The notes under the pieces: generated by a model
The model's input: only the letters and a program-made list of their open reading frames with translations
Database searches by the model: none
What the model was told of the DNA's origin: nothing
Assembly (NCBI GenBank): GCA_964560495.1
Contig: CAZLMM010000015.1
Span: forward strand, 1-64,000
Direction of reading: 5' to 3'
Length of the DNA stretch: 64,000 nt
From: UBA5069 sp964560495
Lineage (GTDB): Bacteria; Chloroflexota; Anaerolineae; Caldilineales; Caldilineaceae
Part shown: in pieces, positions 24,772 through 33,902 of the stretch
Layout of the letters: each line of letters starts with the position of its first letter
How positions within the stretch are numbered: position 1 is the stretch's first letter
Translations under genes and position numbers: made by a program

Positions 24772-27700
24772 ATGCCTTTTATCCTGCATGCAGCCTGGCT
24801 GCGCGAAGACCCGGCCATTCCTGATGGAAATTTCTTCTTTTGGGCGGAAAACCAGGAACAATCCGACAGTGACGATGCGCCCACTGCGTTGCGAGAGGGA
24901 CAAGTCGAGGGTCCCCGCGGTGTTTCCACCCGGCAGCGCAGCGTAAAAATTCCTTCTCATCCTTTGCAAGCCTCGGTGTTGCAGTTGCGCTCCATGCTGC
25001 GCCAACAGCTCCCGGCGCTTAAGGTCGATGATCTACAGCCGGTGAGTGCGACGGTCTGGACACCTACTGTTGACGGCGCTCCGCTCATGCGGCGCACTGC
25101 CCTGACCCAGCCTTCCATTGCAGCGGAGAACGCTCGTCAACTGCGGGCCAACGCCGCACAATGGCAAGTGACCGGGCTGGCTGCCACGCCTCTTGCGGCG
25201 CTCATGTCACTCTCGCGGTTGGACAATGGCGCCAGCGACAGATCTGCAGCAACCGCTACAATTTATCATCGGGTGCGTTTGGGCAAGGATCTTCTCTTCT
25301 GGAGCCATGTCGCCAAATTCTCCCTCGAACTGCTCATCAACCAGCAATATCTGCCGGCCCTTCATTCCCACGGCGATGGCTTTTTGATTGCTGCCTGGCA
25401 GCCCTACCTGAGCGATCACCAAATGCAGCGCCGCTTCGAGATGCTTGCGCAGATCATGCCGCCCGTTTGCCGGTCGTATAACACACCCAGCCTGGCTGAC
25501 GCGCCGCAGCCCGCATCTCTGACCGAGCACTTCATTGCGGCTGTCATCGACGCCGCGATTCGCAAGTGGGGAAGCGTTGAGGCGATCTCAGGCGACCCAG
25601 CGCTGCCCATCAATCACTGGCTGCGCCAGCTCCTCAATGGACAGCGCAGACTCAATCTGCCTCCCCAGCAAGCCTATCAATTCTATCGCGATTGGCAAGA
25701 GTGGACCGAGCAGCTTCAATTCACCCGCGACGCCAGCTTCAGGGTCTATCTCCAGCTCGTGGAACCCGCGCCAGAGTCAAGCACGAATTGTCCACCCCAA
25801 TGGACCCTGCTCTATGGACTGCAATCCCTGGAGAACGCCGAGCTGCGTATTCCAGCGCGCGACGTCTGGCAGGCGCAGACAGGGAGCCTGCGGGTTGGCA
25901 GCCGCCGACTGGACCAGCCGCAAGACCGCCTCATGTCCGGCCTGCGCGGCGCAGCGCGCATTTTTTCGCCCATCGCCCACAGCCTGCGCACACCCCAACC
26001 AGAATACGCGCTGTTGACCATTGATGAAGCCTATCGTTTTCTCAAGGAATGCGTTCCCATCTTGGAGAGCAGCGGCTACAGCGTTCTACTTCCCGAATGG
26101 TGGCATGTGAGACATGCTGGCGGTCTGGGATTGCGTCTGCGCCTTGCCATGCACGAGCACGATGGCGATGAGGGCCGACCACGCAGCGCGGCGGAACCAC
26201 TCTTTGGCCCGGTGCACTACGCCTGGGAGCTCACCCTCGCGGGGCAGCGCCTGGGGCGCGCCGAATTTCAGCAGATGGCTGCGATGGAATCCCCTCTACT
26301 GCGGTTTGGCAACCAGTGGATCGAGCTTGACCCCTTTCAGGTGGCTGCCGCCCAACGTTTTGTGCTCGATCGCCAGCCTACAGGCATCATGTCATTGCTG
26401 CAAGCTGTCCATGTTGTGCAGGGTTTCCAGCAAGAGTTTGAAGAAGCGCGCGGCGCTGCCTCTGACATCGCCGCGTTTGCCCTGCCGGTGGGCGCGCCTG
26501 CCGTATTGCCCATCGATGCGATAGATGTAGACGGTTGGCTTGGCCAGGTCATCACCCAGCTTCAGGAGCAGCAGCCGCCCGAGGCAATTGATGAACCGCC
26601 TGGGTTCACCGGCGCCCTGCGCCCCTATCAGCGCCGCGGGGTTGGCTGGCTGGCCTATCTGCGACGGTTGGGATTAGGCGCCTGTCTTGCCGACGACATG
26701 GGGTTGGGAAAGACCGTGCAGGCAATCGCCCTATTGTTGCATGTGCGCTCTTCAAACACATCCATGCAAGAGTCGAGCCATCACCCGGCTTTGCTTATCT
26801 GCCCCACCAGCGTCGTGGCAAACTGGAGGCGGGAAGTTCAGCGTTTTGCGCCAGAGATGCGGGTTCTGGTTCACCACGGCAGCGGTCGCCTCACCGACGC
26901 GGCCTTCATGGAGGCTGTCGCCGAAAACGACCTGATCATCACTAGCTTTGGCACTGCCCGCCGCGATGTGGAGCTTTTGCAACAGTGGCGTTGGAGCGAT
27001 CTCATCTTGGATGAAGCCCAGAATATCAAGAACCCGACCGCCAAGCAGACTCAAGCCGTGCGCAGCTTGAGCGCGCGCAACCGCATCGCCCTCACTGGCA
27101 CACCTGTAGAGAACAGGCTGTCGGAGTTATGGAGCATCGTCGAGTTCCTCAACCCAAGTTACCTGGACGTACACGAACGCTTTCGCCAGCGCTACATCAT
27201 CCCCATCGAGCGTTATAACGATGATGAGCGCGCCAACGAGCTGCGCCGGCTGGTGCAGCCATTCCTGCTGCGTCGCGTGAAGTCGGACCCGACCATCATT
27301 TCGGATTTACCGGAGAAGAACGAGATGATTGTCTACTGCTCGCTGACTTTGGAGCAGGTCAGGCTGTACGAGCAGGTTGTTCACGACACGCTGGCCCAAT
27401 TGGACAGCAGCGACGGCATCCAGCGACGCGGTCTCGTACTTGGTTTACTGACCAAACTCAAACAGATCACCAACCATCCTGCCCACTATCTGAAAGAAGA
27501 AGGCGTCTTGGCTGGCCGCAGCGGTAAATTGGAGCGTTTGACAGAGATGTTGGAGGAGGCCCTGGCGGTGGGTGATCATGTGTTGGTGTTCACCCAATTT
27601 GTGGAGATGGGGGCGCTCTTGCAACGCCACCTGCGTGAGGTGTTTGGTGTAGAAGTCCTGTTTCTGCACGGTGGAACGTCTGCGCCTCAACGTGACCAAC

Positions 27701-28062
27701 TTGTCCAGTTGTTTCAAGAAGAGGATGGCCCACCTATTTTTGTCCTCAGCCTGCGCGCTGGCGGCGCGGGGATCAATCTCACTCGCGCCAACCATGTCTT
27801 CCACTTCGATCGTTGGTGGAATCCCGCGGTCGAGAATCAAGCCACAGATCGCGCCTTCCGCATTGGACAGCAGCGCAACGTGCAAGTGCACAAATTTGTG
27901 GTGGCCGGCACCCTGGAAGAGCGCATTCATGCCATCGTCGAGGGCAAGCAAAATCTTGCCGACTCCATTATCGGCAGCGGCGAACAGTGGCTGACGGAGT
28001 TGAGCACCGAGCAACTGCGCGATCTGCTCACTCTGCGTCGCGAAATGTTGGATGAGTTGTGA
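24772..28062 (+). CDS. Snf2/SWI2-family helicase-like ATPase
   Basis: A 1096-residue superfamily 2 DNA translocase. The N-terminal half (to about 590) includes the Snf2-associated bacterial domain (DUF3670-like). The motor begins near 620: LRPYQRRGVGWL (Q-like), ADDMGLGKTVQAIALL (Walker A), LILDEAQNIKN (DEAQ), LTGTPVENRLSELWSI (III), then helicase C-lobe motifs including LSLRAGGAGINLTRANHVFHF, WWNPAVENQATDRAFRIGQ (V-VI). The ATG at 24772 follows a weak site; a longer frame extends to 24601 inside the kinase gene. The SWIM and PPK-like genes follow with almost no gap. Confidence 0.94.
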   Translation: MPFILHAAWLREDPAIPDGNFFFWAENQEQSDSDDAPTALREGQVEGPRGVSTRQRSVKIPSHPLQASVLQLRSMLRQQLPALKVDDLQPVSATVWTPTVDGAPLMRRTALTQPSIAAENARQLRANAAQWQVTGLAATPLAALMSLSRLDNGASDRSAATATIYHRVRLGKDLLFWSHVAKFSLELLINQQYLPALHSHGDGFLIAAWQPYLSDHQMQRRFEMLAQIMPPVCRSYNTPSLADAPQPASLTEHFIAAVIDAAIRKWGSVEAISGDPALPINHWLRQLLNGQRRLNLPPQQAYQFYRDWQEWTEQLQFTRDASFRVYLQLVEPAPESSTNCPPQWTLLYGLQSLENAELRIPARDVWQAQTGSLRVGSRRLDQPQDRLMSGLRGAARIFSPIAHSLRTPQPEYALLTIDEAYRFLKECVPILESSGYSVLLPEWWHVRHAGGLGLRLRLAMHEHDGDEGRPRSAAEPLFGPVHYAWELTLAGQRLGRAEFQQMAAMESPLLRFGNQWIELDPFQVAAAQRFVLDRQPTGIMSLLQAVHVVQGFQQEFEEARGAASDIAAFALPVGAPAVLPIDAIDVDGWLGQVITQLQEQQPPEAIDEPPGFTGALRPYQRRGVGWLAYLRRLGLGACLADDMGLGKTVQAIALLLHVRSSNTSMQESSHHPALLICPTSVVANWRREVQRFAPEMRVLVHHGSGRLTDAAFMEAVAENDLIITSFGTARRDVELLQQWRWSDLILDEAQNIKNPTAKQTQAVRSLSARNRIALTGTPVENRLSELWSIVEFLNPSYLDVHERFRQRYIIPIERYNDDERANELRRLVQPFLLRRVKSDPTIISDLPEKNEMIVYCSLTLEQVRLYEQVVHDTLAQLDSSDGIQRRGLVLGLLTKLKQITNHPAHYLKEEGVLAGRSGKLERLTEMLEEALAVGDHVLVFTQFVEMGALLQRHLREVFGVEVLFLHGGTSAPQRDQLVQLFQEEDGPPIFVLSLRAGGAGINLTRANHVFHFDRWWNPAVENQATDRAFRIGQQRNVQVHKFVVAGTLEERIHAIVEGKQNLADSIIGSGEQWLTELSTEQLRDLLTLRREMLDEL

Positions 28063-28073
28063 GGACAGCATCC

Positions 28074-28910
28074 ATGACGGTGAGAGGAGAGGTTTGGTCT
28101 CGGCGTTGGAAAGCGCAAATGCGCGATCTGGGACTGCTGTCCGAAACCCTGCCGCCGCGCGCCCATCGAATCAGAAGCCTGGACGTTCTCGAAGGCGTTG
28201 TGCGCGTCAGCATCCATGATCGCAATGCTGGCGGCTGCACCATCGAAGTGCTGGTGAAACCGATCACTGACGATCAATGGCGCCGCATCGTCAGCGCCAT
28301 TGCTTCCCAGTCGATTCTTGCTGCCCAGGTCGCGGCGGGCGCTGCGCCGCCTGAGATCGAGCATGTCTTCAGCGAAGCTGGGGCAAGTCTGCTGCCCGTG
28401 TCAGCCGCTGAGTTCACCGCAACTTGCTCCTGTTGTACAGCTGGCGAATGTCGCCATCTATCAACGGTCTATGCCTTGATTGGCGAGATGCTGGTCGATG
28501 ACCCATGGATCTTGTTCCTCCTGCGTGGTCGGGGCAGACAGCAGATATTGATCGAGGTGCGTGAGGCGCGTGAAGGCCCTCACAACCCTGTTTCTGCCCA
28601 CGGGCTGTTGCGGGAAGCGTCTGGCGCGCCCTATGGGGAGATTGAGGCTTCGGGCGGAAGCGCGCAGATAGAGGCTGACACAGGGGGCGATGCTATCGAC
28701 CTTGAACGCTTTTGGGGCGACCGCCAGTTGATGAAGCACTTCCAACATCACATTGCGCCGCCCAACATCGAACTGACGCTGCTGCGGCGACTCGGCCCAA
28801 TGACATCGGCGGACACCAGTATGACAGTATACGAGCATCTGGTCTCTCTCTACCGCAGCGTCACCGAGGAGGCGCTGGCTTTGGCTTATGCCCCGGATGA
28901 GGATGCCTGA
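28074..28910 (+). CDS. SWIM zinc-finger protein, partner of the Snf2 ATPase
   Basis: A 278-residue protein with a SWIM finger near residues 118-134 (CSCCTAGECRH: CxCx(n)CxH). The N-terminal part is the beta-rich region usual in bacterial SWIM proteins that accompany Snf2 ATPases, and the C-terminal third is helical. SWIM fingers bind DNA or protein, so it may target the motor. GAGGA sits before the ATG at 28074; a GTG at 28059 overlapping the helicase stop is also possible. Its own stop overlaps the next start (TGATG at 28908-28912). Confidence 0.88.
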   Translation: MTVRGEVWSRRWKAQMRDLGLLSETLPPRAHRIRSLDVLEGVVRVSIHDRNAGGCTIEVLVKPITDDQWRRIVSAIASQSILAAQVAAGAAPPEIEHVFSEAGASLLPVSAAEFTATCSCCTAGECRHLSTVYALIGEMLVDDPWILFLLRGRGRQQILIEVREAREGPHNPVSAHGLLREASGAPYGEIEASGGSAQIEADTGGDAIDLERFWGDRQLMKHFQHHIAPPNIELTLLRRLGPMTSADTSMTVYEHLVSLYRSVTEEALALAYAPDEDA

Positions 28911-29821
28911 TGGCTGTCTTCGAAACCCTCGCCCAATCCGCCTTCTTGCTGAAAGAGGCGCAACGCGCCGAACACTCCCTCCCGGTCCGGCTGCGCGCCC
29001 TGAGCATGACCGTCTACACGCTCGACCTCTTGTTTACGCGCCAGGCGCCGCTCTTGCAGCGAGCTGCACAGCGTGACCGGATGGCGGCTGATTTGCTGCG
29101 TGCGCTGCCTGAAAAGGCGGATGCGCTGCTGGAACGAGCGAGCATGATCTATTTGCACTCTGTCGTGCCCGACATGACCGCGCAGGGCTTTGTCATCTCC
29201 ACCATTGCCCGCTGTTCCCCAGAACAACAGGCAACCATCGCCAGGTATTTTGAGCGCAGCATTCGACCCTTACTCACGCCTCTGGCTGTGGATGCTGGCC
29301 GTCCTTTCCCGCAAATCAGCACCAGTAGCCTCAATTTGTTGGCGATTATGCAGGCGCCCAAGACCTTCGATTACGAGACCCCTTATTTTGCCCGCATCAA
29401 AGTGCCTCGCACGATCCCCCGCTTGCTCGAAGCGTCGGCGGTGGAGCAAGTAGATGGCAGGGCCGTCCACACCTTTGTGCTTGCGGAAGACGCCATTCAC
29501 TGGCATGTGGAGCAAATCTTTCCAGGAATGAAGGTGACAAGCGTCCATCAATTCCGCATCCTGCGCGCCGCCCTCCACCCTGATGAGGCGCAACCGCAGC
29601 AGCCGGCCGCCTATGTTCGCCAGAAGTCTTGGCCCGTCGTGCGCATCGACGTGGAAGCAGGTATGCCGAATGGTGTAGTCAGCTGGCTGCAAGAGCAGTT
29701 GGATGCGCCAGGCGCTGCGGTGATTCGGCGTGCCTCTCCCCTAGCGTTGGGTGCGCTCACCCGTGAGTGCGCCGAGCGAGTCGTCCACTATGCCTATCGA
29801 CCATACGAACTATATGAATGA
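28910..29821 (+). CDS. PPK1-like N-terminal and middle domains without kinase core
   Basis: A 303-residue protein resembling the first part of polyphosphate kinase 1: LHSVVPDMTAQGF, YFERSIRPLLTPLAVDAGRPFPQISTSS-type stretch (PPK1: PvLTPLAvD.ghPFP), then FARIKVPRTIPRLL, HTFVLAEDAIHWHVEQIFPGM and VHQFRILR. The PPK1 catalytic His and C-terminal lobes are absent, and the reading frame ends cleanly, so it is not an obvious truncation. It may bind polyphosphate or nucleotides rather than make polyP. Start overlaps the SWIM stop, showing translational coupling with the Snf2 operon. Confidence 0.75.
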   Translation: MAVFETLAQSAFLLKEAQRAEHSLPVRLRALSMTVYTLDLLFTRQAPLLQRAAQRDRMAADLLRALPEKADALLERASMIYLHSVVPDMTAQGFVISTIARCSPEQQATIARYFERSIRPLLTPLAVDAGRPFPQISTSSLNLLAIMQAPKTFDYETPYFARIKVPRTIPRLLEASAVEQVDGRAVHTFVLAEDAIHWHVEQIFPGMKVTSVHQFRILRAALHPDEAQPQQPAAYVRQKSWPVVRIDVEAGMPNGVVSWLQEQLDAPGAAVIRRASPLALGALTRECAERVVHYAYRPYELYE

Positions 29822-29894
29822 TGCGTCATCGATGATATTTGCTTCTATCGGATGCAAGGTGTAAGATGCAAAGACAATCGAACAGTCGTAGCGT

Positions 29895-30117
29895 TGACCA
29901 AGGACAATGCCTGATTGGTTGCATCTAACAGAGAGCTGTCGGCAGGTGCGAGACAGCGGTGAGCCTTCAGGAGAGCACCTTGTGAGCTTTCGGCAGGAAA
30001 TGGCCGAACGGCGTGCCCCGTTAGCGCACAATGAGGTCAGCGTTGTTTGCCGGCGCTGACAAAGCTGGGTGGCACCACGAGTCCCTTCGTCCGAGCGTCG
30101 GATGAAGGGATTTTTTT
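29895..30117 (+). promoter_or_regulatory. T-box riboswitch leader of serS
   Basis: The leader has the stem I pattern AGAGAGCTGTCGGCAGGTGCGAGACAGC-like (about 29929-29957), and the conserved antiterminator box TGGGTGGCACCACG at 30066-30079 whose bulge binds the uncharged tRNA 3' end. A terminator follows at 30082-30117. T-box leaders read the aminoacylation state of a tRNA; here it should be tRNA-Ser. I could not fix the specifier codon with confidence; AGC at 29985-29987 is one candidate. Confidence 0.9.
30082..30117 (+). terminator. T-box-controlled intrinsic terminator
   Basis: TCCCTTCGTCC (30082-30092) pairs with GGATGAAGGGA (30100-30110), then seven T. It lies just after the T-box sequence and 31 bases before serS. 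Confidence 0.9.
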
Positions 30118-30148
30118 GTTCTGGTGAGATGAGATTAGGAGGGGGATT

Positions 30149-31435
30149 ATGCTTGACATTCGTTGGATGCGTGAGAATCAGGCAACGTTGGCCGCGGCAA
30201 TGGAAGCGCTCAATGCACAGGACGCGCCGTGGGAGCTTGCTCTGGCCTTGGACGAAGAACGACGTCAGGTTTTGACGATGGTCGAGACCTTGCGTGCTGA
30301 ACGAAACAGCGGCTCCAAACGCATCGGTGATCTCTACCGTGAGAAGCAGACTGATGAGGCGAATGCGCTGAAGGAGCGCATGACGACCATCAGCAATGAG
30401 ATCGCCAGCCTGGATGAACGCCTGCGCGTCATCCAGGCGCAGCTGGAGGATGCCATGTTGCGCATCCCCAACATCCCTGAGCCGGATGTGCCCGTAGCGC
30501 CCGATGAGGCGGGCAATGTGGTGGTGAAGCAGTGGGGTGAATTGCCCCCATCGGGGATAACGCGGCTGCCCCATTGGGAGGTGGGTGCACGGCTTGGCAT
30601 TCTTGACATCGAGGCCGGCGTCAAGCTGTCGGGCAGCCGATTCTATGTGTTGCGCGGGGCAGGCGCCCGGTTACAACGCGCGTTGAGCGATTGGTTCATT
30701 GATGTACATGTGGCCGAACATGGCTACGAAGAGATCTATCCGCCTTTCATGGTGCGGTCGCACTGCATGATCGGCACCGGGAATCTACCCAAATTCGGCG
30801 AGAATCTCTATCGGGATGCGGAGGAAGACTATTGGCTGATTCCCACAGCAGAGGTGCCGGTGACCAACTTATACCGCGATGAGATCATTGAGCCGGGACG
30901 TTTGCCGATCTATCTGGTTGCTCAGTCGCCCTGTTTTCGGCGTGAGAAAGTATCGGCGGGCAAGGATGTGCGAGGCATCAAACGCGTGCATCAATTCCAA
31001 AAAGTCGAGATGGTCAAGTTCGTTGAGCCACACACCAGCCGCGACGAGTTGGAGTCGTTGACAAGCGATGCGGAGGTGCTCTGCGAACGTTTGGGGCTTC
31101 CGTACCGGCGGGTCATGATTGCAACTGGCGATCTGTCATTCGTAGCATGTATCAAGTACGACCTGGAGGTGTGGGCGGCTGGCAGCGGAGAGTGGCTGGA
31201 AGTCAGCTCGTGTTCGCTCTTTCGCGACTTTCAGGCGCGACGGGCCAACATTCGCTATCGACCCGCAGAGGGTGCACGACCAGAATACGTTCACACCTTG
31301 AATGGCTCGGGATTGGCGCTGCCGCGCATCATCATCGCCATCCTCGAGAACTATCAGCAAGAAGACGGCTCGGTCATCATCCCAGAAGCGCTGCGTCCCT
31401 ATATGGGTGGACTCGAGGCGATTCGCCCCAAATGA
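30149..31435 (+). CDS. serS: Seryl-tRNA synthetase
   Basis: A 428-residue class II synthetase that charges tRNA-Ser. Residues 1-110 form the long antiparallel coiled-coil arm that grips the tRNA-Ser variable arm. Motif 2 is SPCFRREKVSAGKDVRGIKRVHQF-like near 265-290 and motif 3 is LNGSGLALPRIIIAILE near 385-401. TTAGGAGGGGG precedes the ATG. Expression is under a T-box leader, and two tRNA-Ser genes lie directly downstream. Confidence 0.97.
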   Translation: MLDIRWMRENQATLAAAMEALNAQDAPWELALALDEERRQVLTMVETLRAERNSGSKRIGDLYREKQTDEANALKERMTTISNEIASLDERLRVIQAQLEDAMLRIPNIPEPDVPVAPDEAGNVVVKQWGELPPSGITRLPHWEVGARLGILDIEAGVKLSGSRFYVLRGAGARLQRALSDWFIDVHVAEHGYEEIYPPFMVRSHCMIGTGNLPKFGENLYRDAEEDYWLIPTAEVPVTNLYRDEIIEPGRLPIYLVAQSPCFRREKVSAGKDVRGIKRVHQFQKVEMVKFVEPHTSRDELESLTSDAEVLCERLGLPYRRVMIATGDLSFVACIKYDLEVWAAGSGEWLEVSSCSLFRDFQARRANIRYRPAEGARPEYVHTLNGSGLALPRIIIAILENYQQEDGSVIIPEALRPYMGGLEAIRPK

Positions 31436-31492
31436 GGACAGTTGAGCCGCACCCATGGCTAGTACACGTGGGCCTAAATGAGCCGGTGGTAT

Positions 31493-31560
31493 TGTCATGC
31501 TGAACGCAGTGAAGCATCTGGGTGGCAGCGCGAGATGCTTCGCTGGCGCTCAGCATGACA
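31493..31560. repeat. REP-like palindrome
   Basis: TGTCATGCTGA (31493-31503) and TCAGCATGACA (31550-31560) are perfect inverted ends; inside, GAAGCATCT pairs with AGATGCTTC. The TGTCATnCTGAnCGnAGnGAAGnATCT type is a widespread bacterial intergenic repeat. It lies after serS. Confidence 0.7.
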
Positions 31561-31707
31561 ACCATTGGGTTACTTGCGCCCTCGTGCACTAGTCGTTGTT
31601 GCGGTAATTCTTTCATCCAGAGGTGATAGTCGCTTTGCGAAGTGACTGTCACCTGGGGAAGCGCCAAGAGAGCGTCGTGAGTTAGTCTCGATCATTTTTG
31701 TTGGTAT

Positions 31708-31736
31708 TTGACACGCCCATTCTCTCACAGTATACT
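31708..31736 (+). promoter_or_regulatory. Strong promoter of the tRNA-Ser genes
   Basis: TTGACA (31708-31713), 17 bases, TATACT (31731-31736), ending 54 bases before the first tRNA. Confidence 0.85.
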
Positions 31737-31790
31737 TGATGCTTGAAGATGTGAAGAATTCTGCCGTTCTTGATGAATTCAGTCAAGAGT

Positions 31791-31881
<91 letters not shown>

Positions 31882-31902
31882 TCTGCGCAAAAATGATGAT
31901 TC

Positions 31903-31999
<97 letters not shown>

Positions 32000-32078
32000 T
32001 GGTATGTCAAGGCTGACCGAGAAGACCTGGATGGGTTGATTGTCCTCAGCCAGCGATAAATGTATTACAACAACATAT

Positions 32079-32151
32079 GTCCCCGTAGCTCAGTGGATAG
32101 AGCGTTTGGTTGCGGACCAAAAGGTCAGAGGTTCAAGTCCTCTCGGGGATG
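32079..32151 (+). tRNA. tRNA-Arg (anticodon GCG)
   Basis: A 73-nt cloverleaf: acceptor GTCCCCG/CGGGGAT (one G:U), D arm GCTC/GAGC, anticodon stem TTTGG/CCAAA with loop TTGCGGA, T arm AGAGGTTCAAGTCCTCT. The GCG anticodon reads CGC/CGU. Most bacteria use ACG (modified to ICG) for this box, so GCG is unusual. CCA is not encoded. Confidence 0.9.
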
Positions 32152-32154
32152 CTC

Positions 32155-32183
32155 AAAGCTCCGATTTTTCGGAGCTTTTGTTT
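32155..32183 (+). terminator. Intrinsic terminator after tRNA-Arg
   Basis: AAAGCTCCGA and TCGGAGCTTT pair around a T-rich loop, followed by TGTTTT, directly behind the tRNA. Confidence 0.85.
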
Positions 32184-32215
32184 TCAAGCCTATTGCGCCC
32201 TTCTCTATGCCAGGT

Positions 32216-32244
32216 TTGACGATTTGCCTGATCATTGATATACT
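32216..32244 (+). promoter_or_regulatory. Promoter of tRNA-Glu
   Basis: TTGACG (32216-32221), 17 bases, TATACT (32239-32244), 25 bases before the tRNA. Confidence 0.85.
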
Positions 32245-32269
32245 TGCCTGCGATTACCGTATGCCAGAC

Positions 32270-32342
<73 letters not shown>

Positions 32343-32345
32343 CTG

Positions 32346-32380
32346 AAGAGACTCTGCGGTTGCAGAGTCTCTTTCTTTTT
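32346..32380 (+). terminator. Intrinsic terminator after tRNA-Glu
   Basis: AGAGACTCTGC (32347-32357) and GCAGAGTCTCT (32362-32372) pair perfectly around GGTT, then TTCTTTTT. Confidence 0.9.
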
Positions 32381-32425
32381 CGATGTTGTTTTGTCCAGGG
32401 TGTTGTTAGCCAGATCGAGGAGCGA

Positions 32426-33295
32426 ATGAGCGAGCGCGAACGCATCTACCGCACCCATGCTCTAATCCTGCGCCGGCGCGACCACAGCGACGCCGACCGC
32501 ATCCTCACCATCTTTACACCAGGCCGAGGCAGGGTTGAAGTCATCGCCAAGGGTGTACGCAAGCCGACCAGCAAAAAAGCAGGTCATGTGGAGCTCTTCT
32601 GTCACGCCAACATGCTTATCGCCCAGGCGCGCACCTGGGACATTGTGACAGAAGTCGTCACGGTGGAGAGCTTCCGACGTGTGCGCGATGATCTGGACGC
32701 AATCAGCCGCGCTGCCTACCTGTGCGAGTTGTTGGACGCCTTCAGTGAGGGTGACGACGACGCCCGCCCTCTTTGGGACCTGGCTCTCTTTGTCTTGCGC
32801 ACGTTGGATGAAGCTGCAACGCAACCCGGCCAGATCGACCGCTCTGTGCTCACACAATGGTTCGTTCTCCACCTTCTTAGCTTGACCGGTTTTCAGCCAC
32901 AGATCTTTCACTGCATTGGCTGCGGCGAAGAGATGACCGCAGTCACCAACTTTCTCAGCCTGAGCGAAGGCGGCGTCTATTGTCCAAACTGCGCCCCTAG
33001 CCAGCAAAAGGTCGAAGCCATCGAACCCGAGGTGCTCAAAGTGCTGCGCTTTCTCCAAAGCAGAGCATGGAACGAGGTGGAGCGCCTCCATGTACGCAAA
33101 CCCGTTATGCGGCAGGCGGAGACAATTCTTCAGCGGTATCTACAACTTATTCTGGAACGACGCCTGCGTTCGGTCGATTTCTTGCGACGAGTGCAGAACG
33201 ACCCGCGGCTGGGAATTGACGCAAGTTTCGGCGTAAGCAATTCGCAGATTGAAACCACGCCAGAGATCGGCGAGCAAAGTCATGCACATCCGTGA
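32426..33295 (+). CDS. recO: DNA repair protein RecO
   Basis: A 289-residue RecF-pathway mediator that helps load RecA on SSB-coated DNA. The N-terminal OB fold has HALILRRRDHSDADRILTIFTPGRGRVEVIAKGVRKPTSK-type sequence in short blocks. The middle is helical and contains a four-Cys zinc site (CIGCGEE near 179 and YCPNCAP near 205). GAGGAGCGA precedes the ATG at 32426. Its end overlaps the start of the MazG-like gene. Confidence 0.93.
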   Translation: MSERERIYRTHALILRRRDHSDADRILTIFTPGRGRVEVIAKGVRKPTSKKAGHVELFCHANMLIAQARTWDIVTEVVTVESFRRVRDDLDAISRAAYLCELLDAFSEGDDDARPLWDLALFVLRTLDEAATQPGQIDRSVLTQWFVLHLLSLTGFQPQIFHCIGCGEEMTAVTNFLSLSEGGVYCPNCAPSQQKVEAIEPEVLKVLRFLQSRAWNEVERLHVRKPVMRQAETILQRYLQLILERRLRSVDFLRRVQNDPRLGIDASFGVSNSQIETTPEIGEQSHAHP

Positions 33296-33719
33296 ATACC
33301 AGCATTGGCTGGAGGAATGGGACAGGAAGCGCACCTGGGATCGTGTGCTGTTGAGTCACACACTTCTACACGCGCAGGAAGAGCTGGGTGAGGTGAGCAA
33401 ACTGGTGCAGATGATCGAGGGGTATCGTGCGCCTGATCCGGCAGATCTGCAGGAAGTGCGCGATCTCCTGGCGCTAGAGTTGAGCGATCTACAGGTGATG
33501 CTCTTCAAGGTTGCCTATCTATGTGGTATCGACATGGAGACGGCCATGAGCCGAGGCATGGAGAAAGCTGACAGGCGCTTTCCTGATCCTGCGCGAGGAG
33601 TGGAGGAGCTGAATGCCTATTGGGCGCGGATGCGAGATTATCTGGCGTACACGGGATTGGAGGTGCATCTTCGGGCGCCGACGGACAGTTCAAGCGGTGT
33701 GAGTGCAACGAGTGAGTGA
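33282..33719 (+). CDS. MazG-like nucleotide pyrophosphohydrolase
   Basis: A 145-residue all-helical protein. EELGEVSKL (residues about 33-41) and ELSDLQVMLF (about 67-76) are the ExxE and ExxD metal-binding helices of the MazG/dUTPase superfamily, which hydrolyse (d)NTPs to monophosphates. The ATG at 33282 lies inside the recO end (14-base overlap), so they are coupled. A house-cleaning role next to repair genes recO and lexA is plausible. Confidence 0.8.
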   Translation: MHIREYQHWLEEWDRKRTWDRVLLSHTLLHAQEELGEVSKLVQMIEGYRAPDPADLQEVRDLLALELSDLQVMLFKVAYLCGIDMETAMSRGMEKADRRFPDPARGVEELNAYWARMRDYLAYTGLEVHLRAPTDSSSGVSATSE

Positions 33720-33773
33720 TGGGGGCGCGGCGAGCGAGATCTCAAAGAATCAGAACAAACGTGCTTTTCTCTC

Positions 33774-33802
33774 TTGACATCGCACAGATGTTCGTGTATA
33801 CT
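33774..33802 (+). promoter_or_regulatory. Promoter of lexA
   Basis: TTGACA (33774-33779), 17 bases, TATACT (33797-33802): a near-consensus promoter about 100 bases before lexA. Confidence 0.85.
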
Positions 33803-33843
33803 TTGGGAAACTTGGGAAACATCCGTTCTGTTGATTGGGAAAT
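33803..33843 (+). promoter_or_regulatory. Tandem TTGGGAAAC repeats at the lexA transcription start
   Basis: TTGGGAAAC occurs twice head to tail (33803-33820), directly after the -10 box, and once more as TTGGGAAAT at 33835-33843. A repressor bound here would block initiation. A Bacillus-like SOS half match (GAACAAACGTGC, 33753-33764) also lies upstream of the promoter. Which of these, if any, is the LexA site is open. Confidence 0.5.
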
Positions 33844-33902
33844 CATGTGAGAAACCTGATTGAGCTGAACGAATACGTTGACGTGATAGAAAGGCCCGTC
33901 AT

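Larger units (their letters stand above)
31436..31790. other. Intergenic region between serS and the tRNA cluster
   Basis: About 355 bases without a gene. It contains a 68-base palindrome (31493-31560) and the promoter of the tRNA cluster (31708-31736). Confidence 0.6.
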
